A model generated the notes under the pieces. That model saw nothing but the letters and a program-made list of their open reading frames with translations, was not told the DNA's origin and searched no databases. The position numbers and the translations under genes were made by a program. From the NCBI GenBank assembly GCA_035391225.1, contig DAOPKN010000008.1:16018-80017 (forward strand): a stretch of 64,000 nt of DNA. Reading direction: 5' to 3'. Shown one piece after another: positions 16,360-25,871 of this stretch. The first letter of the stretch is position 1. Each line of letters begins with the position of its first letter. This stretch comes from DAOPKN01 sp035391225 (GTDB taxonomy: Bacteria > Thermotogota > Thermotogae > MWEM01).

Positions 16360-16820
16360 TTTCCAACTCCCTTGCGCTGCAGCCCAAGCGTGTCTCGTTT
16401 CGGCGGAGTGTATTTGCGGCAGATCCATGAAGGGAAGGGTTGACCCCTTGCGCTGATGCGTGGCGAAATGGCTACAAGCCAGCAGCAGGAAATCGTTCCG
16501 GTACCACAACCGGTACTCGAGCCAACGTTCTCGGAGCGCAGCTATGGATTCCGCCCCATGGGTACGCCGCACCCCAGTGCGGCAAATGGTGCGCTTTTTT
16601 GAGCAATCTGTCGCTTAATCACCCGTGGTCCGGATACGTTCCTGTTTATCTCATTCAACAACATTTGACAATAGTGCAAACGTATGCGATCCTAAACCCA
16701 AGCTAACTTTGGTCAGTGTGCCGCTATCGTAAAGGATACCCGCGGTAACAGGCCACGCTACGCCGACAACTGCTGCTGGTACTACGTGCCAAGCGCTGAA
16801 AGGGGGAACATAACATTCTT
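16360..16820. other. Long intergenic stretch without a recognisable gene
   Basis: About 460 bp lie between the HPP promoter and the serine hydrolase. Small reading frames on both strands have no recognisable motif and no good ribosome-binding site. The stretch holds one copy of the 24-nt palindromic repeat (16560-16583) and a TTGACA hexamer (16665-16670) that could be a -35 box, but no convincing -10 follows at the right distance. I see nothing else. Confidence 0.5.
16560..16583 (+). repeat. REP-like palindromic element, single copy
   Basis: The element is GGGTAC followed by the hairpin GCCGCAC-CCCA-GTGCGGC. It is a member of the 24-nt family found at 13 places in the window. It stands alone here, and AAATGG rather than a T-run follows, so it does not look like a terminator. 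Confidence 0.75.
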
Positions 16821-17885
16821 ATGAATCGCCACGCAGGAATTTCGCCCATTGAGATCTTGTTTCGGAAAGAGGTACGAAAAGACCCGCGGGTAAAAAATGC
16901 CTATTTGCTCGTCCACTCAGACAAGTCCGGGATGCACCTCAATTTGTCAGAAGGCCCGGGTGATGCCGCAAAACCGACCCCACAGCAGCCAAATTACATG
17001 GCCAGTGTCGGGAAACTATTCACCTCGGTTGTGGTCGGCATGCTGCATGAAAAGGGGGTATTGTCGTTCGAGGATCACATCAGCAACTACCTTGATGCTC
17101 CGTTACTCGACGGCCTGCATGTGTATAAGGGGAAAGACTATTCCTTGAAAATCCAGATCCGCCATCTACTCAATCAAACCTCCGGTTTGCCGGATAACTT
17201 CTATCCCTTGTTCGAGAAACTCCTTGCGGACCACGACTTCGACATCAGTCCGCGCGAGGCGGTGGAATGGGCAAAAAAGAACCGGACTCCCCAGGATGTA
17301 CCAGGCAAGAAATCGTATTACACCGATACCAACTACCACCTACTGGGTTTCATCGTTGAGAAGGTATGTGGCGAGCCGTTTCATGTCGTTATGCAGAAAA
17401 TGGTTTTCGACCCTATCGGGATGAAACAAGCCTATATGCTTCACCGCTCTGAACCGGAAAACCCCTCTCCGCATCCGGAAGCTGGTTTCTATTTCGAGCA
17501 AACCCGGTTGAACGATATGAAAGGTTTTGCTGGCATCGACTATGCCGGTGGTAGTGTGGTGGCACCACTGGAAGACCTACTGCTATTTATGAAAGCATTG
17601 GTAGGCCATCAATTGGTTTCGAAAGAAACACTCGCAACAATGCAGCGCGACAAGGCCAGTCTTAATCCTGGATTTGATTACGGATACGGTATCTGGCAAG
17701 TCCGCACCATTCCACTACTTCTTCCCGCCAAATATTCGTCTTGGGGCGTACTGGGGGCGACAGGTGCGTTTCTGTTTTTCCACCCGGAACTGGCTGCGTA
17801 TGTGATTGGGAACTTCAATCATATTGCCTGGCAACGGAAATGCGTGCGGTTCATGTTCCGGGTGATGGACAGGATACGAGCGTGA
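16821..17885 (+). CDS. Serine hydrolase, beta-lactamase/penicillin-binding-protein-like
   Basis: The 354-aa protein belongs to the class C beta-lactamase/esterase family. It has the nucleophile motif SVGK (SxxK) inside NYMASVGKLFTSVVVGML, the second motif YTD in YTDTNYHLLGFIVEKV, and a C-terminal GATGAFLFFHPEL segment at the KTG/HxG position. No signal peptide is visible, so it is probably cytoplasmic; the substrate is unknown. Its base and codon use differ from its neighbours (more AAA, GAT and TTG, fewer TTCC/GGAA runs), and it stands alone on the plus strand. The ribosome-binding site (GGGGGA) is about 14 nt away, longer than usual here. I suspect acquisition by transfer. Confidence 0.82.
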   Translation: MNRHAGISPIEILFRKEVRKDPRVKNAYLLVHSDKSGMHLNLSEGPGDAAKPTPQQPNYMASVGKLFTSVVVGMLHEKGVLSFEDHISNYLDAPLLDGLHVYKGKDYSLKIQIRHLLNQTSGLPDNFYPLFEKLLADHDFDISPREAVEWAKKNRTPQDVPGKKSYYTDTNYHLLGFIVEKVCGEPFHVVMQKMVFDPIGMKQAYMLHRSEPENPSPHPEAGFYFEQTRLNDMKGFAGIDYAGGSVVAPLEDLLLFMKALVGHQLVSKETLATMQRDKASLNPGFDYGYGIWQVRTIPLLLPAKYSSWGVLGATGAFLFFHPELAAYVIGNFNHIAWQRKCVRFMFRVMDRIRA

Positions 17886-18031
17886 TTTGCAGGAATTGTC
17901 GTTTTGGACAGGAAATGCCTCAATGGCTACATTCGGAAAAACACGCAGCTTTCTCCGAGAGAGAACGGTAGAAGAAAAGAGGTCGTGCTTCCGGCAGGCA
18001 GAAGAAACGGAAGGGCTTTTTGCCGCATCCA

Positions 18032-18040
18032 TGCTATAAT
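18032..18040 (+). promoter_or_regulatory. Extended -10 promoter of the PAS hybrid kinase
   Basis: The sequence TGC-TATAAT lies about 36 nt upstream of the ATG at 18076, which has its own GGGGAGGA ribosome-binding site. No -35 box is clear. Confidence 0.6.
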
Positions 18041-18075
18041 GTTCGGGCATTCCACAGTTTGCACGGGGAGGAATT

Positions 18076-21000
18076 ATGGATTCACCAAGCGGATTTTTCG
18101 GGGAAGAAGGTCCCTTTTCGGAGGAGTTGGGTTTCTTATCCATTTTTCAAAACCTGTTAGAGGGAGCGGCATTCCACCAGATGTTGTATGACGGGGACGG
18201 GAAACCCATTGATTACCAGTACCTCGGTGTGAATCGCTCGTTTGAGACGATGCTGGGTCTTTCCGCGAAACAGGTTTTGGGCAAACGATTCTCCCAGTTG
18301 TTCTCTTTCTTCGAGGAATCCCCAATAGACTGGGTGGAGAAGTATGCTACGGTTGCACAGGGAGAAAAGGCGGAGTTCGAGTCGTTTTTCTCCCCGCTGA
18401 AAAAATGGTTTCGGATCCGGGCCTTTTCACCCAAGAAAGGCTTTTTCATTACCCTGTTCCAGGACATCACCCCACGAAAAAAGCTGGAAGAAAAACTCCG
18501 GATCCGCGAAGCCAGCTACCAAAGCCTTTTTCACCATATTCCACTGGGGATTGCGCTTGCCACTCCATCCGGGAAATTCCTGGATGCCAACACATCCTAT
18601 GCGCGCATCCTGGGCTTCGATTCGCCGGAAGAACTGATTTCCACCTACACCGACTTGCATAGCCAGCTCTACCACGATCCGCAAGTCCGGGATATCCTCT
18701 TGCAACAGGCCCGGCAAAACCGCGGCTTCATCCGTTCTGATGTTTCCCTGCGCCGCAAGGATGGCCAAATCATCCAGGTGGACATGCGACTCAACACCAT
18801 CTTGGATGAAGGCGACCACATCCAGTACGTGGAAGCCATTATCGAGGACATCACCCATAAGCGGCAACTGGAGAACTCCCTGGAACAAACCCGGAACCGC
18901 CTGGAAAATATCCTTCGCTCCATGCAGGATGGCGTATGGTCCGCCAAGCTCCCGGAGATGGAACTCATTTACTTCAACAACGCTGTGGAGAAAATCACCG
19001 GTGTTTCCCGGGAGGTTTTCCTATCGGACTCGGGTACCTGGAAAAACGTGTTGCTTCCCGAGGACACCGAAAAAATCGTGCAACAAGTGAACCTTGCTTT
19101 CCAAGAAGGTTCGCTGGACCTCAAGCACCGCATACGAACCTCGGACGGGCAGGTTCGCTGGATTCACAACCGTGTGCAGTTCCACCACGACGAAAGTGGC
19201 AAACCCTGTCGTGCGGACGGCATCATCTCCGACATCACCACCCTGATGGAGGTGCAGCATCGCCTGCAGGAAAGCGAGGAAAGGTTGCGAACAGCCCTCG
19301 AAGGTGCGCAGGAAGCCCTGTGGGAAGTGGATTGGCAGGGGAGAACCATCGAAGTTTCTCCCCATTTCTGGTCGTTGTTGGGTTATCCCAAAGAACCTTC
19401 CCAACCAACTTGCATGGACTTCCCCCAAATGGAAAGGTTGGTACATCCCGATGACCAGTTTTCCGGGGATTTTTCCGGAGAAAGCTTTTCCGCGCAAAGG
19501 GGNNNNNNNNNNNNNNNNNNNNNNNNNNNNNNNNNNNNNNNNNNNNNNNNNNNNNNNNNNNNNNNNNNNNNNNNNNNNNNNNNNNNNNNNNNNNNNNNNN
19601 NNGGATGAAAGAACTGGACAACCTGTTGCAAACACTGTCGCAGGCCGTGGAACAGAGCCCTACCTTTGTCGTCATTTCCGACCCGAATGCCTACGTCGAG
19701 TACGTGAACCCCAAGTTCACCAACGTAATGGGCTATTCGCTGGAAGAGATTCGTGGCAAGCACATCAGCGATGTTACGCGAAGTTCGCGGGCAGGGGAAA
19801 AGGAAAAGGTACTCCAGGAAATCCAGCAAAAGGGAGAATTCCACGACGAGTTCAAGAACCTGGACAAGAACGGAAACACGGTTTGGGTATCCACTTCGAT
19901 TTCCGCCATCAAGGACAACAAGGGAAAAATCCTCCACTTCGTGGAAGTGGCGGAAGATATCACGCAGCGGCGCACCGTAAGCGAACAGATGAAACACTTC
20001 TTTGCATTGACCCCGGAACTCGTGGTACTCCTTGACCTGCAAGGCACTTTCTTGGGCAGCAACCCTGCATGGGAAAAGTTGCTGGGATTGGAAATCCCTT
20101 CCCCCGCTTTTGGAAACCTGCAATCGGTTTGCCATCCAGAAGATGTTCCACGCGTGGAACAATTCCTCCGAACGCTCGGAAAGGGGGAGGAAACCAAGAA
20201 TTTCGAACTTCGACTGCGGAACCAGAAAGGGGAATACCTCTGGATTTCCTGGAGTTTCGCACACGCGACCACCGACCCCATCGTTTTCGGGGTGGGGCGA
20301 GATGTTTCCGCCGAACGCCGGCTGCAACAAAACCTGCAACAGGCCGCGCAGAAAGAGCGGGAGGCTTCCCGGTTGAAGAGCGAGTTCTTGGCAAACATGA
20401 GCCACGAGATCCGCACCCCCCTCAACGGGGTGATGGGCATGATCGGGTTGCTGCAAGAAACCCGACTGGATGACTACCAGGAAGAGCTTTTGAAAATCGG
20501 CAACACTTCTTCGCGGCAATTACTCGACGTCATCACGGATATCCTGGATCTCTCGAAAATCGAAGCGGGGAAGATGGACCTGGAGAACAGGCCCTTCTCC
20601 CTGGAAGAGCTCCTTTCGGAAATCCACACCCTTTTCGACATCCGGGCTTCCCAGAAGGACATCGCCTTCTCCATCGCAACCGACCCCTCCATCCCTGCGC
20701 AGCTGATCGGGGACGTACCCAAGATCAAGCAGGTGCTGTTGAACCTTGTGAGCAACGCCGTGAAATTCACCGAGTCCGGTACGGTTTCCCTTGGGGTGCA
20801 GCCGGTTTCTCCCGCGGAAGAAAAAACCCTTCGTCTTCGCTTTTCGGTGGAAGACACCGGAAAGGGCATACCAGCCGAAAAACACCACCTTTTGTTCCAA
20901 CTTTTCTCGCAGGTGGATGGTTCGATCACCCGAAAGGTTGGGGGCAGCGGCTTGGGGTTAGCTATTTGCAAGCGCCTGGTGAAAATCATGTCCGGAACCA

Positions 21001-21521
21001 TCGGTTTTGAAAGCCAACCCGGTATTGGGAGCACCTTTTGGATGGAAATCCCCTTGCAGTACGAAAGCACAGGAACTCCCAGGGAGAAGACCCCAACCCT
21101 GCCAAACACCTCGAAACCTCGGGAAGGGATCCGCGTGCTTCTGGCAGAGGATGACCCGCTCAACCAGAAAATCATGAAAATCTGGATCCGCAACTGTGGC
21201 TGGCACATGCAGCTCGCGGAAAACGGTCGACAAGCCCTGCAAATGGCAGACCCCGATAAGTTCGATGTGGTAATCATGGACGTGCAGATGCCAGAAATGG
21301 ACGGTTTGGAAGCCACCCGCAAGATCCGTCAACGCGAGTCCTTCCAGGGAACACAACGCCTTCCCATCATCGCGCTCACCGCCCACGCCTTCCGGGAAGA
21401 CCAGCAAAAGTGCCTGGAGGCGGGAATGGATGACTATACCTCCAAGCCGGTGCAACCCGAGGAGTTGAAGCGGAAGATCTGCAACCTTCTGGTCTCCCGG
21501 GATCCGGGAAAAGAGCCTTAG
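18076..21521 (+). CDS. Hybrid sensor histidine kinase with about six PAS domains and a receiver (contains assembly gap)
   Basis: The first part (18076-19502) holds three full PAS domains and the start of a fourth. The part after the N-run (19603-21521) holds two PAS domains, a HisKA dimerisation domain with NMSHEIRTPLNGVMGM, and an HATPase_c domain with NLVSNAVKF, DTGKGI and GGSGLGLAI. It ends with a receiver whose phosphoacceptor is in VVIMDVQMPEMDG. No membrane segment is visible, so it is a soluble phosphorelay sensor. The two parts are in different frames over exactly 100 N; if the gene is intact, the missing length must leave remainder 2 on division by 3. No output response regulator is adjacent. 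The gene ends 4 nt inside the convergent NamZ-like gene. Confidence 0.85.
19503..19602. other. Assembly gap of 100 N
   Basis: Exactly 100 N interrupt the PAS hybrid kinase. The length is a placeholder. The flanks do not share a long identical overlap, so real sequence is probably missing, about the second half of a PAS domain. Confidence 0.95.
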
Positions 21522-22660
21522 GCGTAAATCCGAAGAGGCTCTACTCTCGTAGCAAAAGCATCCGCGCTTTTCTTCCAGTCCTCGAGAAGCGCATCCAGCT
21601 CCATCTTGCCTTCCAACATGTCCACCACCCTCGGATCCCCGGTAAGGGAGTCCAGTCGGTTCACGTCGGCGTACTCCACGAAGGAAAAGTGGTTGCGATG
21701 CAGCTGGTACACCCCTTGCAGGAAGTAGAGCATTTGCCCGATGGCATCCACGCGCGGGTGCAAGGGGAAGAACTCGATACCGAAACACACCTGGTTCTGG
21801 TGCTTCGAGGAGAAGGGGACGAACGTCCTTTTGCGGAAGGTGATTCCGTCAAACACCCTTTGCCGCAGGAAGTGTATCGTCTTTTCCATGTCCAGCCAGG
21901 GTGCACCGTACACTTGGAAAGCCCTCGTGGTGCCCCTTCCTTCCGAAACGTTTGTGGCCTCGAAGAAGCAGCCCCCGCTGTAGCACATCACCGATTCGTA
22001 GGTGGGAAGTGCGGGCGAAGGGAAGTTCCAGAGCAAACCGGTGTCGGGAAAAGTGGTGGATCGATCGTAATTCTTCAACGTCACCACCGAAAGGTCCACA
22101 TCCAAGTGTAAAAAATCCTTGAAGTAGTACGCACATTCACCGATGGTCAGGCCGTACCGCACGGGAAGACGGTAGCCACCCACGAAGGACGCCAACTCGT
22201 CCGGGATTTGCCTTCCGGAAACGATCTGGCCCCCCAGCGGGTTGGGACGATCCAGCACCACGAAGGGAAGCCCGAATTCCGCGGCTGCTTCCAACGCGTA
22301 TGCCAGGGTGTACAAGAACGTGTAGTAGCGTAACCCCACATCCTGGATGTCGAAAACCAGCAGGTCCAACCCCTCCACATCCTGTTCGCGGGGTTTCTTC
22401 CTGTCACCGTACAGGCTCAGCACCGGCATCCCGTACTCTGGATGCGTGCCGTCCGCAAAGGCTTGGCCATCGGCAATTCCATACAACCCGTGCTCGGGTG
22501 CAAACACTTTCTGGATGTCCAACCCGTTCTTCACGAAAAGCGAAATATTCTCCTCCTGCTGGGAATTCACCCCGGAGTAGTTCGTAATCAGTCCAAGGCG
22601 CTTTCCCGAAAAGATACCGATGTTTTCTTCCAGTTGGTCCAACCCAAGAACCGTTTTCAT
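21518..22660 (-). CDS. DUF1343/NamZ-like exo-beta-N-acetylmuramidase family protein
   Basis: The 380-aa protein has the DUF1343 pattern: RLGLITNYSGV, VFAPEHGLYG, LSLYGDRKKP, LVFDIQDVGLRYYTFLYTL, VLDRPNPLGG and EGRGTTRAFQVYGAPW. NamZ of Bacillus subtilis, from the same family, removes terminal MurNAc from peptidoglycan fragments, so a role in wall recycling is likely. No signal peptide is visible from this start, so the protein would act in the cytoplasm or on imported fragments. The ATG at 22660 has AGAGGA about 9 nt upstream; longer readings have no homology. Its 3' end overlaps the convergent kinase by 4 nt. Confidence 0.85.
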   Translation of the reverse strand: MKTVLGLDQLEENIGIFSGKRLGLITNYSGVNSQQEENISLFVKNGLDIQKVFAPEHGLYGIADGQAFADGTHPEYGMPVLSLYGDRKKPREQDVEGLDLLVFDIQDVGLRYYTFLYTLAYALEAAAEFGLPFVVLDRPNPLGGQIVSGRQIPDELASFVGGYRLPVRYGLTIGECAYYFKDFLHLDVDLSVVTLKNYDRSTTFPDTGLLWNFPSPALPTYESVMCYSGGCFFEATNVSEGRGTTRAFQVYGAPWLDMEKTIHFLRQRVFDGITFRKRTFVPFSSKHQNQVCFGIEFFPLHPRVDAIGQMLYFLQGVYQLHRNHFSFVEYADVNRLDSLTGDPRVVDMLEGKMELDALLEDWKKSADAFATRVEPLRIYA

Positions 22661-22703
22661 ACCATCCCATCCTCTCGAAAGAATTCTTCTTCTCCTGATG
22701 TCC

Positions 22704-22709
22704 ATTATA
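22704..22709 (-). promoter_or_regulatory. Possible -10 box of the NamZ-like gene
   Basis: The minus strand has TATAAT about 44 nt upstream of the chosen ATG, preceded by CGG rather than TGn. No convincing -35 box is present. Confidence 0.4.
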
Positions 22710-22872
22710 CCGATTTCTCCGATTCTTTCTCGTTTTTTCACGCAACCCTTTCCCTTTCGTAAGAATATTTTTCCCAAGGTCCTCTCTTCACAAATCTCCA
22801 AAAACTTTCTTCTTCTCTTCACGCCAAAAGGATATTCTTGAATGGGATATTCCAAGCAAGGGGGCGTCATCC

Positions 22873-23406
22873 ATGGAAAGTTTCGCGTTAACTTCCAATC
22901 CAGCGGGATTCTGGTTGGCAATTCTTCCCGTGATTCTGTCGGGGGCAAGTTTCCTGCTGGGTTTCGGGATCTTGCAAGGAAAACGCCAAACCCTTTTCTC
23001 CATTTTCTCGGGAGGGGCTTTTTTCGTTTTCCTGTTGCTTTTCATTCTTTCCCCTTTTTCTGTTACAATCGAAGTTGGGGATGCCATCATCGTGCGTTCC
23101 CTCGTTTTCGGACCCATCACCATCGACAGCTCCCGCATCCAAAACGTTTCCACCGTGGAATGGGGGGAGGGCCAAGCACGCTTTCCCTCCCTGGGGGTGT
23201 GGAAAAGCTTGCAGGTAGTGGACCCGGAAACGGGAGAATTGCTGGTTTCACCGAAAAGGACATTCGTTCTGGCGGGTTCTCCCCGGGGAATTTGGATCGA
23301 AACACCCGAGGAAAATTACCTGCTATCGCCCGACGATTTCCCCTACTTTGAAAAGATGGTGGAAAGCCTGGTGGCTCCCGACACCGTTTGCCTTGCAGGA
23401 GGATAG
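22873..23406 (+). CDS. Membrane protein with PH-like C-terminal domain, function unknown
   Basis: I do not recognise a named family. The 177-aa protein has two hydrophobic segments (about residues 10-32 and 40-62). A soluble beta-rich part follows, with VEVGDAIIVRSLVFGPITIDSSRIQNV, which resembles the bacterial PH-like (YdbS/YdjX-type) arrangement in which two helices precede a beta domain. It is spaced 2 nt before the peptide-binding protein gene, so it is probably co-transcribed with it. A relation to peptide uptake cannot be inferred from sequence. Confidence 0.6.
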   Translation: MESFALTSNPAGFWLAILPVILSGASFLLGFGILQGKRQTLFSIFSGGAFFVFLLLFILSPFSVTIEVGDAIIVRSLVFGPITIDSSRIQNVSTVEWGEGQARFPSLGVWKSLQVVDPETGELLVSPKRTFVLAGSPRGIWIETPEENYLLSPDDFPYFEKMVESLVAPDTVCLAGG

Positions 23407-23408
23407 CC

Positions 23409-24899
23409 ATGAAACCAAGAACCCTCGTTCTCTTTTTCGCGCTTCTTTTGCTTGCGCCTGCGTTTCTTGCGCTGGGAAGTTCCATACAAGTCGCCATCCC
23501 TTCGGACGTGGCGGAAACCCTCGACCCGCACCGCGCCACTGGCGCCCTAACCTTCGAAATCCTGTACAACATCTACCAAGCACTGGTGGAGGTGGCCCCC
23601 GACGGGATGCTTCGACCCGGACTTGCCCATCGATGGGACATCTCCGATGACGGCTTGCACTACACCTTTTTCCTCAAACCCGGGGTTTTTTTCCACAACG
23701 GGGAACCCTTCGATGCCGCGGATGTGCAATACTCCTTTTCCCGCATCCTTGACCCGGACACGGGTTTTTCGAAAACCACCAATTACCGCGCGATCGCGTC
23801 CATCGAAATCGTGGACCCTTTGACCGTAACCTTCCACCTGTCCAAACCGTTCGCCCCCTTCCTGGCACTGGTGTCCGAGATTTACATCGTGCCCGACGGC
23901 ACCTCCTCCGAGCAACTTGACAGGGCCTGCATCGGCACCGGTCCCTTCTTTCTGCAAGAATGGAAACGCGACCAGTATTTCCACCTGGTGAAGTTCGAAA
24001 GCTACCACGAAGAGGGGCTTCCACTGCTCGATGAAGCCTACTTCCGGGTGATCCCCGACGAAAACGCGCAGTTGCTCGCGCTCAGAAGTGGGGATATCGA
24101 CGTGTTTCCGCGCATGGATCCCAGCCTGGTGTACGCGTTGCAGAGTGCCCGGGGTATCAAGATCCAGAGAGCTCCGATGAACCTCGTGCAAGTACTTGCG
24201 TTCAACAACGAGAAACCCCCGCTGGATGATATGCGCGTGCGCCAGGCTATCCAGTACGCCATTGACCGCGAGTTGCTCGTGTTGTTGGTGGCCGAAGGCT
24301 ACGCGCGTCCCCTCACGGCCCACCTTCCACCCGAAAGCCCCTACTACGTGGATTTCGCCGATCGCTACCCCTACGACCCTGCAAGGGCCCGCACCCTTCT
24401 TGCCCAAGCCGGGTATCCCAATGGTCTGGACATCACCATTGCCCTTCCGCAGCCCTACCCCTTTCACCAGCGCACCGGCGAAGTCATCGCGCAAATGCTT
24501 TCCGAGGTTGGCATTCGCGCCAAGTTGCAAATCGTGGAGTGGGGTAAATGGGTCTCCGATGTGTACCGCGGCAGGGAATACCAAATCACCATCATCGGTC
24601 ACGAGGGGGAAGCTGACCCCTACCTTCTGCTCGACCGCTTCTACTCCGACGCTTCCCGCAACTACATGAACGTGAAGATTCCCGAACTCGACGAGTTGCT
24701 GGACCAAAGCGTGCTGGTCACCGCTTTCGAGAAGCGCTCGAAGCTCATCGCTGGTATCCTGGAACTTCTCGTGGAAAATGCTTGCGCGTTTTGGACCATG
24801 GAACCCGAGGAGCTCGTTGGGTTGAACAACCGGGTGCAAAACTGGACGATTTACCCGGTGTACGTGGATGCTCTGAAAGAAGTCTGGGTTTCCGAGTAA
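23409..24899 (+). CDS. ABC transporter peptide-binding protein (family 5 solute-binding protein)
   Basis: The 496-aa protein begins with a signal peptide (MKPRTLVLFFALLLLAPAF). It has the oligopeptide/dipeptide-binding (SBP_bac_5) pattern: DVAETLDPHRATGALTFEILYNIYQALVE, then KPGVFFHNGEPFDAADVQYSFSRI, then DDMRVRQAIQYAIDRE. It should bind peptides or similar ligands outside the membrane. No lipobox is visible, so it may be free or anchored by the uncleaved signal. AGGAGG lies six nt before the ATG. No cognate permease or ATPase genes follow; a DMT transporter does, which is unusual. Confidence 0.9.
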   Translation: MKPRTLVLFFALLLLAPAFLALGSSIQVAIPSDVAETLDPHRATGALTFEILYNIYQALVEVAPDGMLRPGLAHRWDISDDGLHYTFFLKPGVFFHNGEPFDAADVQYSFSRILDPDTGFSKTTNYRAIASIEIVDPLTVTFHLSKPFAPFLALVSEIYIVPDGTSSEQLDRACIGTGPFFLQEWKRDQYFHLVKFESYHEEGLPLLDEAYFRVIPDENAQLLALRSGDIDVFPRMDPSLVYALQSARGIKIQRAPMNLVQVLAFNNEKPPLDDMRVRQAIQYAIDRELLVLLVAEGYARPLTAHLPPESPYYVDFADRYPYDPARARTLLAQAGYPNGLDITIALPQPYPFHQRTGEVIAQMLSEVGIRAKLQIVEWGKWVSDVYRGREYQITIIGHEGEADPYLLLDRFYSDASRNYMNVKIPELDELLDQSVLVTAFEKRSKLIAGILELLVENACAFWTMEPEELVGLNNRVQNWTIYPVYVDALKEVWVSE

Positions 24900-24902
24900 G
24901 GC

Positions 24903-25736
24903 GTGGTTTCCCTTTTCCTCGCCATCCTATGCAGCGCGGCTATCGCGCTGGTCCTCAAGTTCAGCGAAGTATCCGGGAAAAACCGCTACCGGGTCACGAC
25001 CATCAACTACCTGGTTGCTTTTTCCGCAAGCGGTGTGGCTGCGCTGTTATCCCTTCCGCCGATAGATGCCGTTTTTTTCCCCAGCTGGTTTGGCATTCTC
25101 ACCGGGTTCCTCTTCGTGGGTTCGTTCGTGTTCTACCAGCTTTGTATCGCAAAAAGCGGAGCAGGGCTATCGGGAACCTTTGGGAAGATGGGCATCCTGA
25201 TCCCCGCCTTCCTTTCCTTGCTGGTTTGGAAAGAATTCCCCAGTCAGTGGCAATGGATGGGGGTTGGGTTTGCCCTGTTGGCCATCCTCCTGGTCACGTT
25301 TCCGGGGCGACGTTCCCAAAAAGGGTTCCACGCTTTGCTCCTGGTGCTTTTGCTGTTGAACGGTTTCGCGGAATTCTTCAACAAGGTTTTCCAAAAATTC
25401 GCCGCACCCGGAACCGAGCAGCTCTTCCTGTTCTGGGTTTTCTTCTCCGCCTTCGTAATCAGCCTCTTGCTTTCCCGCAAAAGCCAAGCACCTTCGCGAA
25501 GCTACAAAGACTGGATCACCGGCTTTTTCGTGGGGGTGCCCAACTTGCTCTCCTCGTTCTTCTTGATCCGATCGCTGAACCAACTCTCCGCCACGGTCGT
25601 TTTCCCCGTGTACAGTGCCGGAAGCGCGGCGGTCATAATACTGGGCAGTCGCCTTTTCTTCTCGGAGAAACTCTCACCCCTCCAGTGGTCCGCGGTGGGC
25701 GCCGGAATCATTTCGTTGGTGTTGGCAAACCTGTGA
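24903..25736 (+). CDS. DMT-superfamily (EamA-like) transporter
   Basis: The 277-aa protein has about ten hydrophobic helices in two similar halves, the EamA layout. The second half contains VFPVYSAGSAAVIILGSRLFFSEKLSPLQW, a pattern typical of the end of DMT domains. Such proteins export or import small metabolites; the substrate is unknown. The GTG start lies 3 nt after the stop of the peptide-binding protein, with TAAGG as a weak ribosome-binding site, so translation is probably coupled. The terminator-like hairpin at 25813-25844 may end this transcript. Confidence 0.8.
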   Translation: MVSLFLAILCSAAIALVLKFSEVSGKNRYRVTTINYLVAFSASGVAALLSLPPIDAVFFPSWFGILTGFLFVGSFVFYQLCIAKSGAGLSGTFGKMGILIPAFLSLLVWKEFPSQWQWMGVGFALLAILLVTFPGRRSQKGFHALLLVLLLLNGFAEFFNKVFQKFAAPGTEQLFLFWVFFSAFVISLLLSRKSQAPSRSYKDWITGFFVGVPNLLSSFFLIRSLNQLSATVVFPVYSAGSAAVIILGSRLFFSEKLSPLQWSAVGAGIISLVLANL

Positions 25737-25812
25737 AACCGGGGGGGAATTTTTGGGAAGTTTCCTGCGTCTTGTCTGATGAACATGACAACTGACATAA
25801 AGCAGAAGAAAG

Positions 25813-25844
25813 GCCAGGACCCCCTCTCCCCTGGCTTTTTTTTT
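25813..25844 (+). terminator. Intrinsic terminator, possibly an attenuator, upstream of purB
   Basis: The hairpin GCCAGG...CCTGGC (25813-25835, loop of 11 nt) is followed by nine T. It lies only 27 nt before the purB ATG, and the space between holds no promoter. Either transcription of purB reads through it, which would make it an attenuator, or it ends the upstream operon and purB is expressed by readthrough. Confidence 0.8.
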
Positions 25845-25871
25845 GCAAAAAAACCATGCGAGGTGAAACCC

